Shown one piece after another: positions 1 to 7,348 of a stretch of DNA of 12,120 bases (positions are counted from its first letter, which is position 1; each line of letters opens with the position of its first letter). The DNA is from Russula earlei (lineage: Eukaryota > Basidiomycota > Agaricomycetes > Russulales > Russulaceae): contig JAGFNK010001258.1 of the NCBI GenBank assembly GCA_025769875.1, forward strand, positions 1 through 12,120, read 5' to 3'. The position numbers and the translations under genes were made by a program. Below the pieces are notes generated by a model. The model worked only from the letters and a program-made list of their open reading frames with translations. It did not search any database and was not told the DNA's origin.

Positions 1-404
1 TACCGTGAACAGCAAGAGAGGAGAACATAAGCACAAATGAAGGCCCGCAGATGGAGAGAGGGAGGGACAGTCAGGACCTCCCTGACGTCCTTGCTTCGGT
101 CCCTCGTCAGTAATGCGCTTGTCATTTGACCGCGAGGGCGCATGGCCTCGACGCAGTGCTTTCTGCGGACTTGCTAAGTGCCATTGCATTTTGTTGGATG
201 ATGAGACTTTAGAGTTTGTTCCGTTGGTCAGGTTTCTGTCTGTTGGAATGCAGCCGCTTAGTGCCGCGCGAACGGACAATCTGGACCGTACGTGTACGTG
301 TAAATAATTCGAATTAGTCATCGTTCGTTTTTATAACAGACTGAGGTCAGATTTTTTTACACTCCGTTTGAAGCTTATACTGTACATAACTATAATCGTT
401 AGAT
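1..404. other. No supportable gene; AT-rich towards the foldback repeat
   Basis: I see no convincing coding region here. A short ATG-initiated frame at 113-307 has no recognisable motif or intron context. A small inverted repeat, GTCAGG (70-75) with CCTGAC (81-86), lies near the start. From about 300 the sequence turns AT-rich and leads into the foldback element at 405. Confidence 0.6.
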
Positions 405-693
405 AAGTAAAATATTTCAAGTGCTGAGTAGGCTCTGTTGCGGCCACAAATTATATTACATAAGTAATGACCTTAGTTGAGCACGAAAAATGTGACAAAA
501 AGGTTAAATATTGAGAGTCTACTCATTCCGGCACAACATTTACCCTAGCCTGGCTAAAAGTTGTGCCGGAATGAGTAGACTCTCCATATTTAACCTTTTT
601 TGTCACATTTTTCGTGCTCAACTAAGGTCATTACTTATGTAATATAATTTGTGGCCGCAACAGAGCCTACTCAGCACTTGAAATATTTTACTT
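405..693. repeat. Long near-perfect inverted repeat (foldback element, MITE-like)
   Basis: Positions 405-537 and 560-693 are reverse complements over about 133 bp. I see only two differences: one T/G transversion in the stem near 511 and one extra base in an A/T run (five A at 496-500 opposite six T at 596-601). The centre holds a smaller palindrome, TAGCC-T-GGCTA (546-556). Near-identity of the arms implies recent origin or gene conversion. There is no coding capacity. It may be a non-autonomous foldback transposon, or the source of a long hairpin RNA that Dicer could cut. I could not find a convincing target-site duplication. Confidence 0.93.
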
Positions 694-921
694 TTATTAT
701 CCACTGAGTTGACTATAAGCAGAGTCGACTTATCCCTTCCTGCCTGTCGTGACACAAGACTGAGCTATAATTCTACAGCTCCAACAGTTTCGACTTCGCC
801 CTGGACTTGTTACTGTCGGACAGTACTGTTTGCCGATCGTCCTCTATCGGACAATTCACTGGCGCAGGTGTTATTATTGGCTTGCTTAGGAAGCAACGTA
901 ATTATCATTGACCTTTCCGAA

Positions 922-978
922 AAACCTCTCGCTAGCGCTCGCTAGCACCTGCTATCATTTCGCTAGCATGTGAGGTTT
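922..978. repeat. CGCTAGC triplet inside a short inverted repeat
   Basis: CGCTAGC occurs three times (930-936, 940-946, 961-967), with a near-copy GCTATC at 951-956. The cluster is bracketed by AAACCTC (922-928) and its reverse complement GAGGTTT (972-978). It lies about 140 bp upstream of the TATA box of the small secreted-protein gene, so it could be a factor-binding cluster or a small stem-loop. The function is inference only. Confidence 0.55.
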
Positions 979-1117
979 CTCCTGATGAACAGAGCGCATC
1001 AAAATCGTGATGCAATCAAATCAGATGAATATTTTGCATTACAACTGTTGATCCTGATCTGGAATATCGCTAATATCAATCTCTGAATAGTGCATAGAGG
1101 GGACTCGTCAAGGCGTG

Positions 1118-1123
1118 TATATA
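1118..1123 (+). promoter_or_regulatory. TATA box of the small secreted-protein gene
   Basis: TATATA stands alone in mixed sequence and is followed by a pyrimidine-rich stretch (about 1140-1180) and then a leader without any ATG until 1285. This is a typical fungal promoter layout and would place transcription start near 1150, with a 5' leader of about 135 nt. Confidence 0.5.
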
Positions 1124-1284
1124 GTGCAGCCTCACGATTTCGATTTTCTTCAGCTGTGCTCCGAGTCTCCCATTCGTTTCATATTTGGTACTGGTTGCCA
1201 ACGATCTCTCTACGTTTTCTCTGTTCATATCAACCTCCACGACATTCATTTTAACTCAACTCGACGATCCCGCCAATAATAACA

Positions 1285-1636
1285 ATGCGCGCTTCCTCTA
1301 TCATTGCCATTTTCTCTCTCGCCGTTGGTGGTTGCTCCGTCGTTCACGCATCCTTCATTGTGTCCTAGGTGTGCCCACCTCTTCGAGCCCCGTGGCGTCC
1401 CTTAAGTTGACTTCTCTTGCAGAACTGATGAGCCTCCAGCCAGACAGACGTCTAACGACCGGCCGAAGAGCACAGACAGGCCACCAAACAGGCCGTCTAA
1501 CAAATGGGATTGGAATGGTTTGAAGTTCGGTTCCGATTTTGACCCTACTACTTTACCTTTTTCTTCTTTGAGCCAGACGGCCCGGAGAGCGTCAGGCGCC
1601 TCTACTAAGCAGTACATCACGCCGAAGGGGGGGTGA
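1285..1636 (+). CDS. Predicted small secreted protein, two exons
   Basis: The ATG at 1285 follows a purine-containing context (AACA) and opens a classical signal peptide: MRASS, a hydrophobic core, then a small-residue cleavage site after VHA (about residue 22). An in-frame TAG at 1366-1368 ends the first frame, but a second open frame of 70 codons runs from 1424 to the TGA at 1634. The best 3' splice site is TTGCAG at 1422. To keep this frame the donor has to be the GT at 1362 (intron 61 nt, TTGAC branch-like sequence), although that donor (GTCCTA) is weak. The product would be about 96 residues. The mature part is rich in Pro, Arg, Ser and Asn (residues about 27-50), then has a WDWNGLKFG segment, and ends in ITPKGG. 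No cysteine remains after the signal peptide. I do not recognise a family; it could be a lineage-specific secreted or effector-like protein. The intron boundaries are the weakest point. Confidence 0.5.
1362..1422 (+). other. Probable intron of the small secreted-protein gene
   Basis: This 61-nt GT..CAG segment has a pyrimidine-rich 3' end and the branch-like TTGAC at about 1407-1411. It is the only donor/acceptor pair I found that uses the strong CAG and joins the signal-peptide frame to the long downstream frame. The donor GTGTCC at 1360 looks similar but would give an immediate stop with this acceptor. Confidence 0.4.
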
Positions 1637-2427
1637 TGACGCGCGCTCCTCAGCAAGATCTCGCTATCCGTACATAGAGGCGGCAGCTTGAGATATTCGA
1701 GAAGCATGTTGATGATTTGGTTTGATGGACGTGCTGTTCATTCAATAGACTGTAATGACTCATCGACTGTGTTACCGTAATCTACTTCAAGTTCTAAGCA
1801 ATCATTTATCTTGTTATCTTGGTCCGGTCCACCCGAAACGAGTGGCGACTCGCCAGCCGCTTTCTCTTCGTTGCAGAACTGTTTCTCCCTATGCCGTCAA
1901 CGCACCCTCCACACCTTCGATCACTAACGCTTATGTACTCCCCGTGGGGACAGCCATCTGGTGTCAGCGTGCACAGCGAGTAGCGTTCACTTGCTGGACC
2001 CGGAGCCCCCCTGCGAGCAATGATATATATGATTATGATGATCACAAACATGAAAGGCGAACCGATCTCACTCAGGCATTAAATCCTCGGAATGCACTGG
2101 CACCATGCCCCGGCAATAGATGTGAATCTCATGTTTTGTGATCTCCAGATTTCCACTTTGCGCTTTACTTTAGAGAGACCCAGGCAGGGACTTGGACAGA
2201 CTGGGGACTCTGATCGGGACTTTAAAGATCTTACGCGCCCACGACTGGCCACTGGCAGATCCGAGCCTGTGTCACGCGTTGTCCCATTCTCGGAGTTTGA
2301 AGTTAAACGGCTCATCCCGCAACTTTACACCACTCACTCTTTCATCACCGATACGATACCCACTCATAGTTGCTCATCTGCCCTCCGGTCATATCAGATG
2401 ATAATAGACGGTCCCCTTATACCTAAT
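1637..2427. other. No supportable gene in about 790 bp
   Basis: Open frames exist on both strands (for example 1755-2141 + and 2079-2315 -), but none shows a recognisable motif, a good start context or a continuing splice partner. The first part (1640-1810) is probably the 3' flank of the secreted-protein gene. A small palindrome, GGCGA-C-TCGCC, lies near 1844-1854. Confidence 0.5.
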
Positions 2428-2730
2428 ATGACCTCAGATCTGGAATTTTCGTATATCCGATTGGACTAGGCGTCATCAATATTGATCGGACGAAGGCTGT
2501 TGGCCATTTGAAAGATGCCATTTTGCAAAATGACTTCAAAGTTATTGACGCCCGCCGGCTTGTCCTCTGCCAAGTCGACTTACCTGATGACGAGGACCTT
2601 GAGAAAGCTGCTAAGAAAGCTACGAAAGATTGACAGCCGTTGAATAGATCGCTTCTCCGGCTCTTCACACTATCCCCGACGGGTCCTCCAGAGCTGAAGA
2701 TCAGCCTTGTGGTGGAGGATCCAAAGATCA
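2428..2730 (+). other. Crinkler-type N-terminal (ubiquitin-like header) segment
   Basis: A possible start ATG at 2428 runs only to TAG 2467-2469. One frame over, from about 2470, the translation contains INIDRTKAVGHLKDAI, then FKVIDARRLVLCQVDLPDDEDL. These match the conserved pattern of the Crinkler header: a short strand, 'TxTVGxLKxAI', then 'DAxxLxLxxVxLPDD'. After the in-frame TGA at 2631-2633 the same frame goes on with a segment resembling the header's end, rich in Leu/Val and with a GPPE motif at about 2690, up to a TAA at 2829. The header normally mediates translocation or regulation of the toxic C-terminal part. The family call is from memory. Confidence 0.6.
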
Positions 2731-3319
2731 GAGGGAGTGAGTCCCCGTCGCAGATCATGAGCATTGCTAATGGCATCATACTTAATCCTCGCTTCCCATT
2801 TTCATTCCAATTACGACGTGGCGACTCATAACATTCCTGTGCCATGGCCATGCCGTTTTTACAGATGTGGCTGAGGTCAGCCAGGCGCTCACCTCGGAAA
2901 TGGTCAAAGAGTACAGAGATATCGATATCTTCATCGATGTGTCCAAATGGGGAGCCTTCCAGGACCGATATCCACGGCAATCGTGTTGTGGAAGCGGCAG
3001 CGCTACCACAATTTGTTACAGAGCTTGAAAAAAAGCTGGACATCAAGCCGACTGTGGCCCTTGATGTGCGATGCTCCCCTGACTTGTCCGTCTGCTTTCC
3101 GATTTTGAATGTATACGTGCGAACGTATCTCCGGTCGATCGTTGGCTGCTGCATACGATAGGAGCAACGAGGCCGTGGACATCGACGATGAGCCGCCCGA
3201 GGAATCCATCTCCGAAGGCCGATCTCTGGGGGAGCGGGAGGTGCCTCGTCAAGACGAAATGTCACATGTGGTGTATATTATGTCCGATAAATGGCCACTA
3301 TCGGCAACGGCAACCGGAC

Positions 3320-3770
3320 GGCAATGATGCTTTCAAGGAGCGTGTGACCCAGATGATCTTTTTCGGGAAGCTGTACTATGTTCAGGAGCAAAGAACGATC
3401 ACGGCTCAGCTGTAGGTTCTCACTTAGTCCATCCATCACGACTTGGCATCTTTCATAGAGGTCACGAGCCATGGCCTTTCGATCTTATCGTTAAATGTGA
3501 CGGACCAACACGGTTCCACACATACACGCCCCGTAGCGATTTCCTCTTATCGATGTCACGTATTCCTCGACTCCTAGTAGAGATTGATTCGACGTCAAGG
3601 GTATATGACGATCCTAACCGAAAGCCTCTGGACCTTATCCGGATGCTTTTGGTAGGGGCCGCTGTGGGCCGTTTTGCAAACAAATTCTTGGAATCGTTCA
3701 AGGGGCTGGATTTCATGCTCGTTGCTGTCTATATCACGAGCAAAGAGAAGCATATCGTCATACCATCTTT
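3320..3770 (+). other. Nuclease-like (possible PD-(D/E)xK fold) segment
   Basis: Two adjoining frames carry protein-like sequence. Positions 3322-3415 give DAFKERVTQMIFFGKLYYVQ before a TAG; about 3440-3765 gives PWPFDLIVK, then RSDFLLS, RLLVEIDS, IRMLLVGAAVGRFANKFLES and LVAVYI. The arrangement of Asp in RSDFLLS and Glu-x-Asp in LLVEIDS is reminiscent of the D...ExK core of restriction-endonuclease-like folds, which are reported in Crinkler proteins ahead of kinase domains. The expected catalytic Lys is replaced by Asp here, so activity is doubtful. The segment ends with a shift into another frame (FQNPDDPNAPIVCRALGF, 3768-3821). Confidence 0.45.
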
Positions 3771-3850
3771 CAGAATCCGGATGATCCGAATGCGCCAATC
3801 GTCTGTCGTGCCCTGGGTTTCGAGTAACCTCGTTGGCTGAATCATCGTAG

Positions 3851-4223
3851 GTTTATTACAATCGAAAGGTATTTTCGTTTGGGAACTCGGATGGCCGCAA
3901 CGGGTTTGCACGCCAGTTGTACAACCTTTATCATATGCTAGAAGCGGCAAACGAAGCCAAAGACACGGAAACAAAGTTTGACAAGCTCGAGGAAAAGATC
4001 TCGAAACATAACGATAACTTTCCTTTGAAGTCGATGTACACCAAGGGCACCAAGAGGAAGGCTGATGAGACGGACGGATGACGGTGCAGGTACCGGTGGA
4101 GGTAGAGATGCGGGTGCGGGAATCGCAGATGCAGCAGACCACATGGAGCTCCAAGTACACGGGTATGTGGAACCTGAAGTCGTGGTGGATCACCGCGGTA
4201 ACGTATTTAAGCCGCTTTCTAAG
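3851..4223 (+). other. Linker between nuclease-like segment and kinase
   Basis: In the frame starting at 3851 the translation reads SFGNSDGRNGFARQLYNLYH, followed by a charged, helical Glu/Lys-rich stretch to KGTKRKADETDG (a basic KRKA patch that could act in nuclear localisation), then a TGA at 4079. One frame over, from 4077, it continues with a Gly/Ala-rich linker and FKPLSK up to the splice donor at 4224. A single frame change at about 4078 therefore joins two halves of what looks like one linker. Confidence 0.55.
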
Positions 4224-4273
4224 GTGTGGTAAACCTTTTCTATTTATTTTACTCGCTGACGCTTGGCCCCCAG
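4224..4273 (+). other. Intron before the kinase exon
   Basis: A 50-nt GTGTGG..CCCCAG segment with CTGAC as branch site (about 4256-4260) and a C-rich acceptor. It joins FKPLSK in phase 0 to MPSHILTVYR at 4274. The alternative donor GTAAAC at 4229 would create a stop. Confidence 0.75.
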
Positions 4274-5116
4274 ATGCCGTCGCACATCCTCACGGTGTAT
4301 CGACCGTCGAACCCGAAAAATGTACTCATCGCGAAGAAAGTCCGCGTGGAATCGAAGGAGGTCATGATCTTCAACCTTCTTGATTCCACCCAGTCCAAGT
4401 CGAGACACATTATCTCGCTACTCGATTCGTTCCATATCTCGTCGGGGACGTGGCTCATTCTATCTAGAATGAGCTCTCTCGCGTATCAAGTCACGATCTG
4501 CCCTGACGAACTTAATGGCAAGGTCGCTCAAGTCTGCCGGGGCCTCATTGGGGGCCCAGTGTATCTTCACGGTATCGCTCACAGGGACATCAAGCCTCAC
4601 AACTTTCTTGTTGACCGAGACTTCGACTTGAAAATCATCGATTTCGATGTCGCTATGCAGGCGAAGGACGAGAACGAGAAAGTTGATGACCAATGCGGGA
4701 CGAAGCGTTCGATGGCACCGGAGATCGGCAAGTCGTGGTACAGTCCGATCAAGGCCGACCGATGGTCTTGCGGGCGTGCTATTCTGCATTTTCTTGACAC
4801 AGTCGGGAAAGAAGACGATCGATGGAACGCAACTGCGAGGAGGATGAAGGCACATGATCCAGACAAACGACCGTCGTTGCTTGAATGGCCCGTATGGTTC
4901 GCCCCTCGCCCGCCCCCGAACGTCGTCAACATAGCTGGTGAGAAGACCCTGCGGCATCTTCAAGACGCAGTGAAGGTCGAAGGAGAAAACGAAGACGCAA
5001 TTGCCCCGCAGCTGAAGAAGCAGAGACTGACAGAATTTGACCGGAACGAGGGGGGGAGGGAGTTCGGAGGACGTTACGAACCACAGGCATCGCAACCCGT
5101 GGGCAGAGTTTGTTGA
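4274..5116 (+). other. Serine/threonine kinase exon of the Crinkler-like gene, open
   Basis: This exon encodes 280 residues with most protein-kinase landmarks. Counting from the Met at 4274 there is an IAKKV motif (ATP-site Lys, residue 21 or 22), a Glu in the following helix (residues 26-29), HRDIKPHN (103-110) as the catalytic loop, IDFDVA (122-127) in the place of DFG, GTKRSMAPE (142-150) as activation-segment end, DRWSCG (162-167), and the late Arg in DPDKRPS (195-201). No glycine-rich loop is visible, and the metal-binding DFG is DFD. I recall DFD as usual in this basidiomycete kinase group. The loop just before HRD looks about two residues short. A Lys/Arg-rich tail (KKQRL) follows. After about residue 255 the sequence no longer looks family-like, so the true end may lie near 5040. 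The open, motif-complete state contrasts with the broken upstream part. Confidence 0.8.
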
Positions 5117-5631
5117 ACCCGTGGCGCTTGTTGGTGATGTAGGCACGTAGAATGTCGATACCCAGCACCCAGCGTATGTTTGTGTCTGGCGAATGGGAGA
5201 ACGTTGGTGAGGGCAGCTCAAGAGGAATTGTTGCGCTACGTCCCTCCCACGCCTCCACCTCCCTCGTCACCTCTCTCCTCTCCGCCTCCGCCTCCCACCG
5301 CCGCCTCGACTCCCCACACAGGTGTTTTTAAAAAAAAGTCTTGCGACGCTTGCGCCCTCGCCCTACATATCCGGCACAACCCTGAACGGCCGAAGGGGCC
5401 TCGTCCGACGCCTCCTCCCTCGTCGTCTTCGAACGGGCGTTCAAAGCGATTTTATTTTCGGACGAACGATACCCCCCTCTCTGACTCGACTCTGCGTGTC
5501 GTCTCTTCCCGGCCTGGGCTCGCCGCCGACGGCATATTGGTCCCGTCGTCAACATCGCGCGCGCGCGCTCCTCGCGTTTCAGACCCCCTCCTCGCGCGTT
5601 CCGTTCCACCTCTTTCTTTCTCTCTCCTTTA
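5117..5631. other. Gene-free GC-rich, pyrimidine-rich region
   Basis: 5225-5310 is a CT/CCG-rich low-complexity run, 5325-5337 holds TTTTT followed by a run of A, and 5556-5568 is a pure CG-dinucleotide run. From about 5570 the plus strand is pyrimidine-rich up to CTCCTTTAG before an ATG at 5632, as in leaders of strongly expressed fungal genes. A minus-strand frame covering about 5117-5260 reads protein-like (DTNIRWVLGIDILRAYITNK), but it has no recognised family and no clear ends. Confidence 0.45.
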
Positions 5632-6200
5632 GATGGACCCGCCGCCCATGGTATAGCGATTCCGCTACCGGCTGCGCGCACGCCGCGTCGCGCGTTCTAG
5701 GCCACCTCTTCCCCTAACACCCGCCTCCGGAATTCGTCTTTGTCTTCGAGGACGATATAGCGAGGGCTTCAGGGTGCCGTTTCGTTGGTTATATATTCGG
5801 TCTCGATTCCCTTTCGTATGTTCGCTTGATCTTTCGTTCCCCTTGATCTCCTCGTGCATATAAATTTCTTAGGTACTGTCTAAGGTTGATTTCCGCCCCT
5901 TCAAAAGTTACTCTCATCTCTGCCTGCATCAAGGAGTCTGCTTGCTCTTCTCTCTTGCGGAGACTCCTGTCAGCCCTCGTCCGGCATCACGAACTCAAGC
6001 GTGCCTTTCTTGGGTTCGCTACGCTACATTATCAAATCCCATTCTTCTTTCTCTCGTGTAAGGCTTCGAGGGTACCTTCAGGAAAGTGTCACTGAGCTGA
6101 GCGCAGAGGTAGTGGACATTTCAGTTGAGAATGTGGTCTATCCACGAGGTCTGACGCCGAAGTCAATGACATCTCTGCGCTGAATGCTGCATCTCACACA
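5632..6200 (+). other. Unresolved transcribed-looking region with an intron-like segment and an open frame
   Basis: A pyrimidine-rich leader precedes ATG 5632, but that frame stops after seven codons (MDPPPMV). An excellent fungal-type intron follows: GTATGT at 5816 to TTAG at 5872, 57 nt, with TTGAT branch-like sequences. Downstream a frame is open from 5890 to the TGA at 6181-6183 (97 sense codons). Its C-terminal part, about 6063-6180, contains LRGYLQESVTELSAEVVDIS and YPRGLTPKSM, which looks coding-like. I could not find a single model joining a start to this frame. A stem, AGGAGTCT (5932-5939) with AGACTCCT (5961-5968), lies inside. It may be an incomplete or short gene, or a spliced non-coding transcript. 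Confidence 0.3.
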
Positions 6201-6284
6201 CATTTTTCCATTCATCACTCATCAGGCTCGAGTATAAACAGTCGCTGTCCCTGGAACGGAAGGCGACTGTTCGGCTGAGAACAC

Positions 6285-6389
6285 TCTGCTAGGGAGTGAA
6301 CTCAACTTGGACCGTAGATGTGGATTGGATGCTCTCTCTGATGTGCGGCCAGGTGTATTTTGCCTCGGACCGCTCTGTACCCTAGCAGA
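6285..6389. repeat. 10-bp inverted repeat pair
   Basis: TCTGCTAGGG at 6285-6294 is the exact reverse complement of CCCTAGCAGA at 6380-6389. The related palindrome CTGCTAGCAG lies at 6863-6872, next to the minus-strand TATA box. The pair may be chance or a shared binding motif. Confidence 0.4.
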
Positions 6390-6619
6390 CGCATGGGCAA
6401 AGGCTAGAACATCGTTTTGACCGATGTGACAGATGACCTGACTGAACGTTTACGCTGTCGCACCCTCTCCATGAATCCGCTGCGTCCGGCATCTTTGAGG
6501 AGAAGATGCTTAACGCGTCTTCGGGCAGGTTGAACCTGTATAATCCATTGGAACGATCCATTCCTATACGTCGTGTCTTAAATTCAAGGTGATTGATCAA
6601 CTGGAAAGTCATGGTCCAT
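6382..6619 (-). other. Short ORFs behind a minus-strand promoter
   Basis: Reading the minus strand from the TATA box at 6882-6876, the leader is pyrimidine-rich and the first ATG is at 6619, giving MDHDFPVDQSP and a stop. A second ATG at 6612 in another frame gives 76 residues to a TAG at 6382, including LPEDALSIF, faintly like the start of an F-box (LPxDxLxxIF). Neither ORF is convincing alone. A frame-preserving intron from GTTGAT (about 6601) to TACAG (about 6536) would join the first ATG to a basic 43-codon frame. The locus could be a relic of another F-box gene or a short-protein gene. Confidence 0.3.
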
Positions 6620-6875
6620 GGTCGAAGAATACTGTTGTAGCGAGTCCGGCGACGGGCGAGTGGGATCGTGATGTTGTCGAGGCCAGGAAAGAGAGATAAG
6701 TAAAGAGAGAAACTTCCAGACAGGAGCCGAGCACGAGGGGCAACGGGTGACTATGCGAGAGTGCGCGCGCAAGAGGAAAAAAGTTAAAAGGCGAGAGACG
6801 CAGCGGGTCTCGGCTTGATAGGTACAACTCGGGAACACACAGGAAAGAGGACAGAAACAGTTCTGCTAGCAGTCC

Positions 6876-6882
6876 TTATATA
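6876..6882 (-). promoter_or_regulatory. Minus-strand TATA box
   Basis: TATATAA on the minus strand is followed about 30-260 nt downstream by a pyrimidine-rich leader with no ATG until 6619. This is a stronger core promoter than any other site in the window, but the gene it serves is unresolved. Confidence 0.5.
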
Positions 6883-6883
6883 G

Positions 6884-7348
6884 TGAGGGTGGGCGTTATG
6901 GGAGACGAGAGGTTCGAGAAGCAACAACGCAGAGAAGAGATGCAAGATGAAATCAAGTGGACAGAGCGTATGATGCTGGGAAAGCATGAGAAGCCAAAAC
7001 GTGTACGGGACACTATTGCAAATCAGAATCATGGAGTTTGGAGTACAGTATTGAGTCATAGCACGCAGGAGATAAATGAGTTGGGAAACGTACGAGGAGT
7101 CTGCGCGCGCGAGTGAGACAACAGGGTGACGACAGAATGACGCGCGTCATCAGGGCGTCAAACGCTCAGATCGAACAGCGATGACAATGGTGAAGGAGGA
7201 GAAAGCACGTCGTGAGGGTCAAAACGCGCAGATGTCATGAGGAGAAAGCCACGTTTAGGCAATTCGGCTCATGTCGAGGTGGGATGTGGGATGGGAAAGG
7301 GGACAAGGCAGGGCAGAGATTTGAACGGGCCCGCCCTTCGAGGTTGGC
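6884..7348. other. Intergenic, purine-rich on the plus strand; contains a 14-bp palindrome
   Basis: No recognisable gene. A GTG-initiated frame at 6883-7116 has a Glu/Lys/Arg-rich composition but no recognised motif. The stretch lies between the 3' end of the F-box gene and the minus-strand promoter at 6882, so it probably holds upstream control sequence. ATGACGCGCGTCAT (7137-7150) is a perfect palindrome. Confidence 0.5.
7137..7150. promoter_or_regulatory. 14-bp perfect palindrome ATGACGCGCGTCAT
   Basis: It is fully self-complementary and lies about 255 bp upstream of the minus-strand TATA box. Palindromes of this type are typical of dimeric bZIP or ACGCG-box factor sites. The binding role is inference. 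Confidence 0.35.

Larger units (their letters stand above)
2428..5116 (+). pseudogene. Crinkler-like gene (header, nuclease-like segment, kinase), frame-broken
   Basis: Conceptual translation gives, in order, a Crinkler-type ubiquitin-like header (about 2428-2730), a poorly readable middle (about 2730-3330), a nuclease-like segment (about 3320-3770) and a serine/threonine kinase (4274-5116). From memory, many Agaricomycetes carry multi-domain Crinkler-like proteins of this build. Crinklers as a family are intracellular effectors: the header serves delivery or regulation, while nuclease and kinase domains act on host or rival targets, often in the nucleus. Here the reading frame changes at about 2465, between 2760 and 2860, near 2990 and 3430, at about 3755, between 3827 and 3868, and at about 4078. 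A TGA stands in frame at 2631 and a TAA at 3825. One clear intron (4224-4273) remains, and the kinase exon has no stop. Either the gene is decayed with a still-open 3' exon, or sequencing indels break it. I see no other partner gene. Family assignment is good for the kinase and fair for the header and nuclease-like parts. Confidence 0.72.

Noticed and set aside
389..718. ACTATAA at 389-395 and 712-718 as a target-site duplication of the foldback
   Set aside because: The copies stand 9 and 18 bp off the arm ends with unrelated sequence between, and a similar CTATAA recurs at about 765. Probably chance.
2423..3265. 280-codon minus-strand open frame, the second longest in the window
   Set aside because: It lies antisense to the Crinkler header and middle region, has no recognisable domain, and the plus strand of the same stretch carries family-like sequence.
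3824..3868. Intron GTAACC..AAAG to explain the stop at 3825
   Set aside because: The acceptor AAAG is atypical and no good branch site is present; the nearer CGTAG acceptor leaves only 27 nt and breaks the frame. Left as a frame disruption.
4460..5221. 253-codon minus-strand open frame
   Set aside because: It is the antisense shadow of the kinase exon, whose motifs on the plus strand are unambiguous.
5322..5717. 131-codon plus-strand open frame
   Set aside because: It lies in GC-rich low-complexity leader-like DNA, does not start with a supported ATG, and shows Arg/Ser/Pro bias expected of CG-rich non-coding sequence.
6901..6925. GGTTCGAG resembling a tRNA B-box
   Set aside because: No A-box at proper distance and no cloverleaf with paired acceptor arms.
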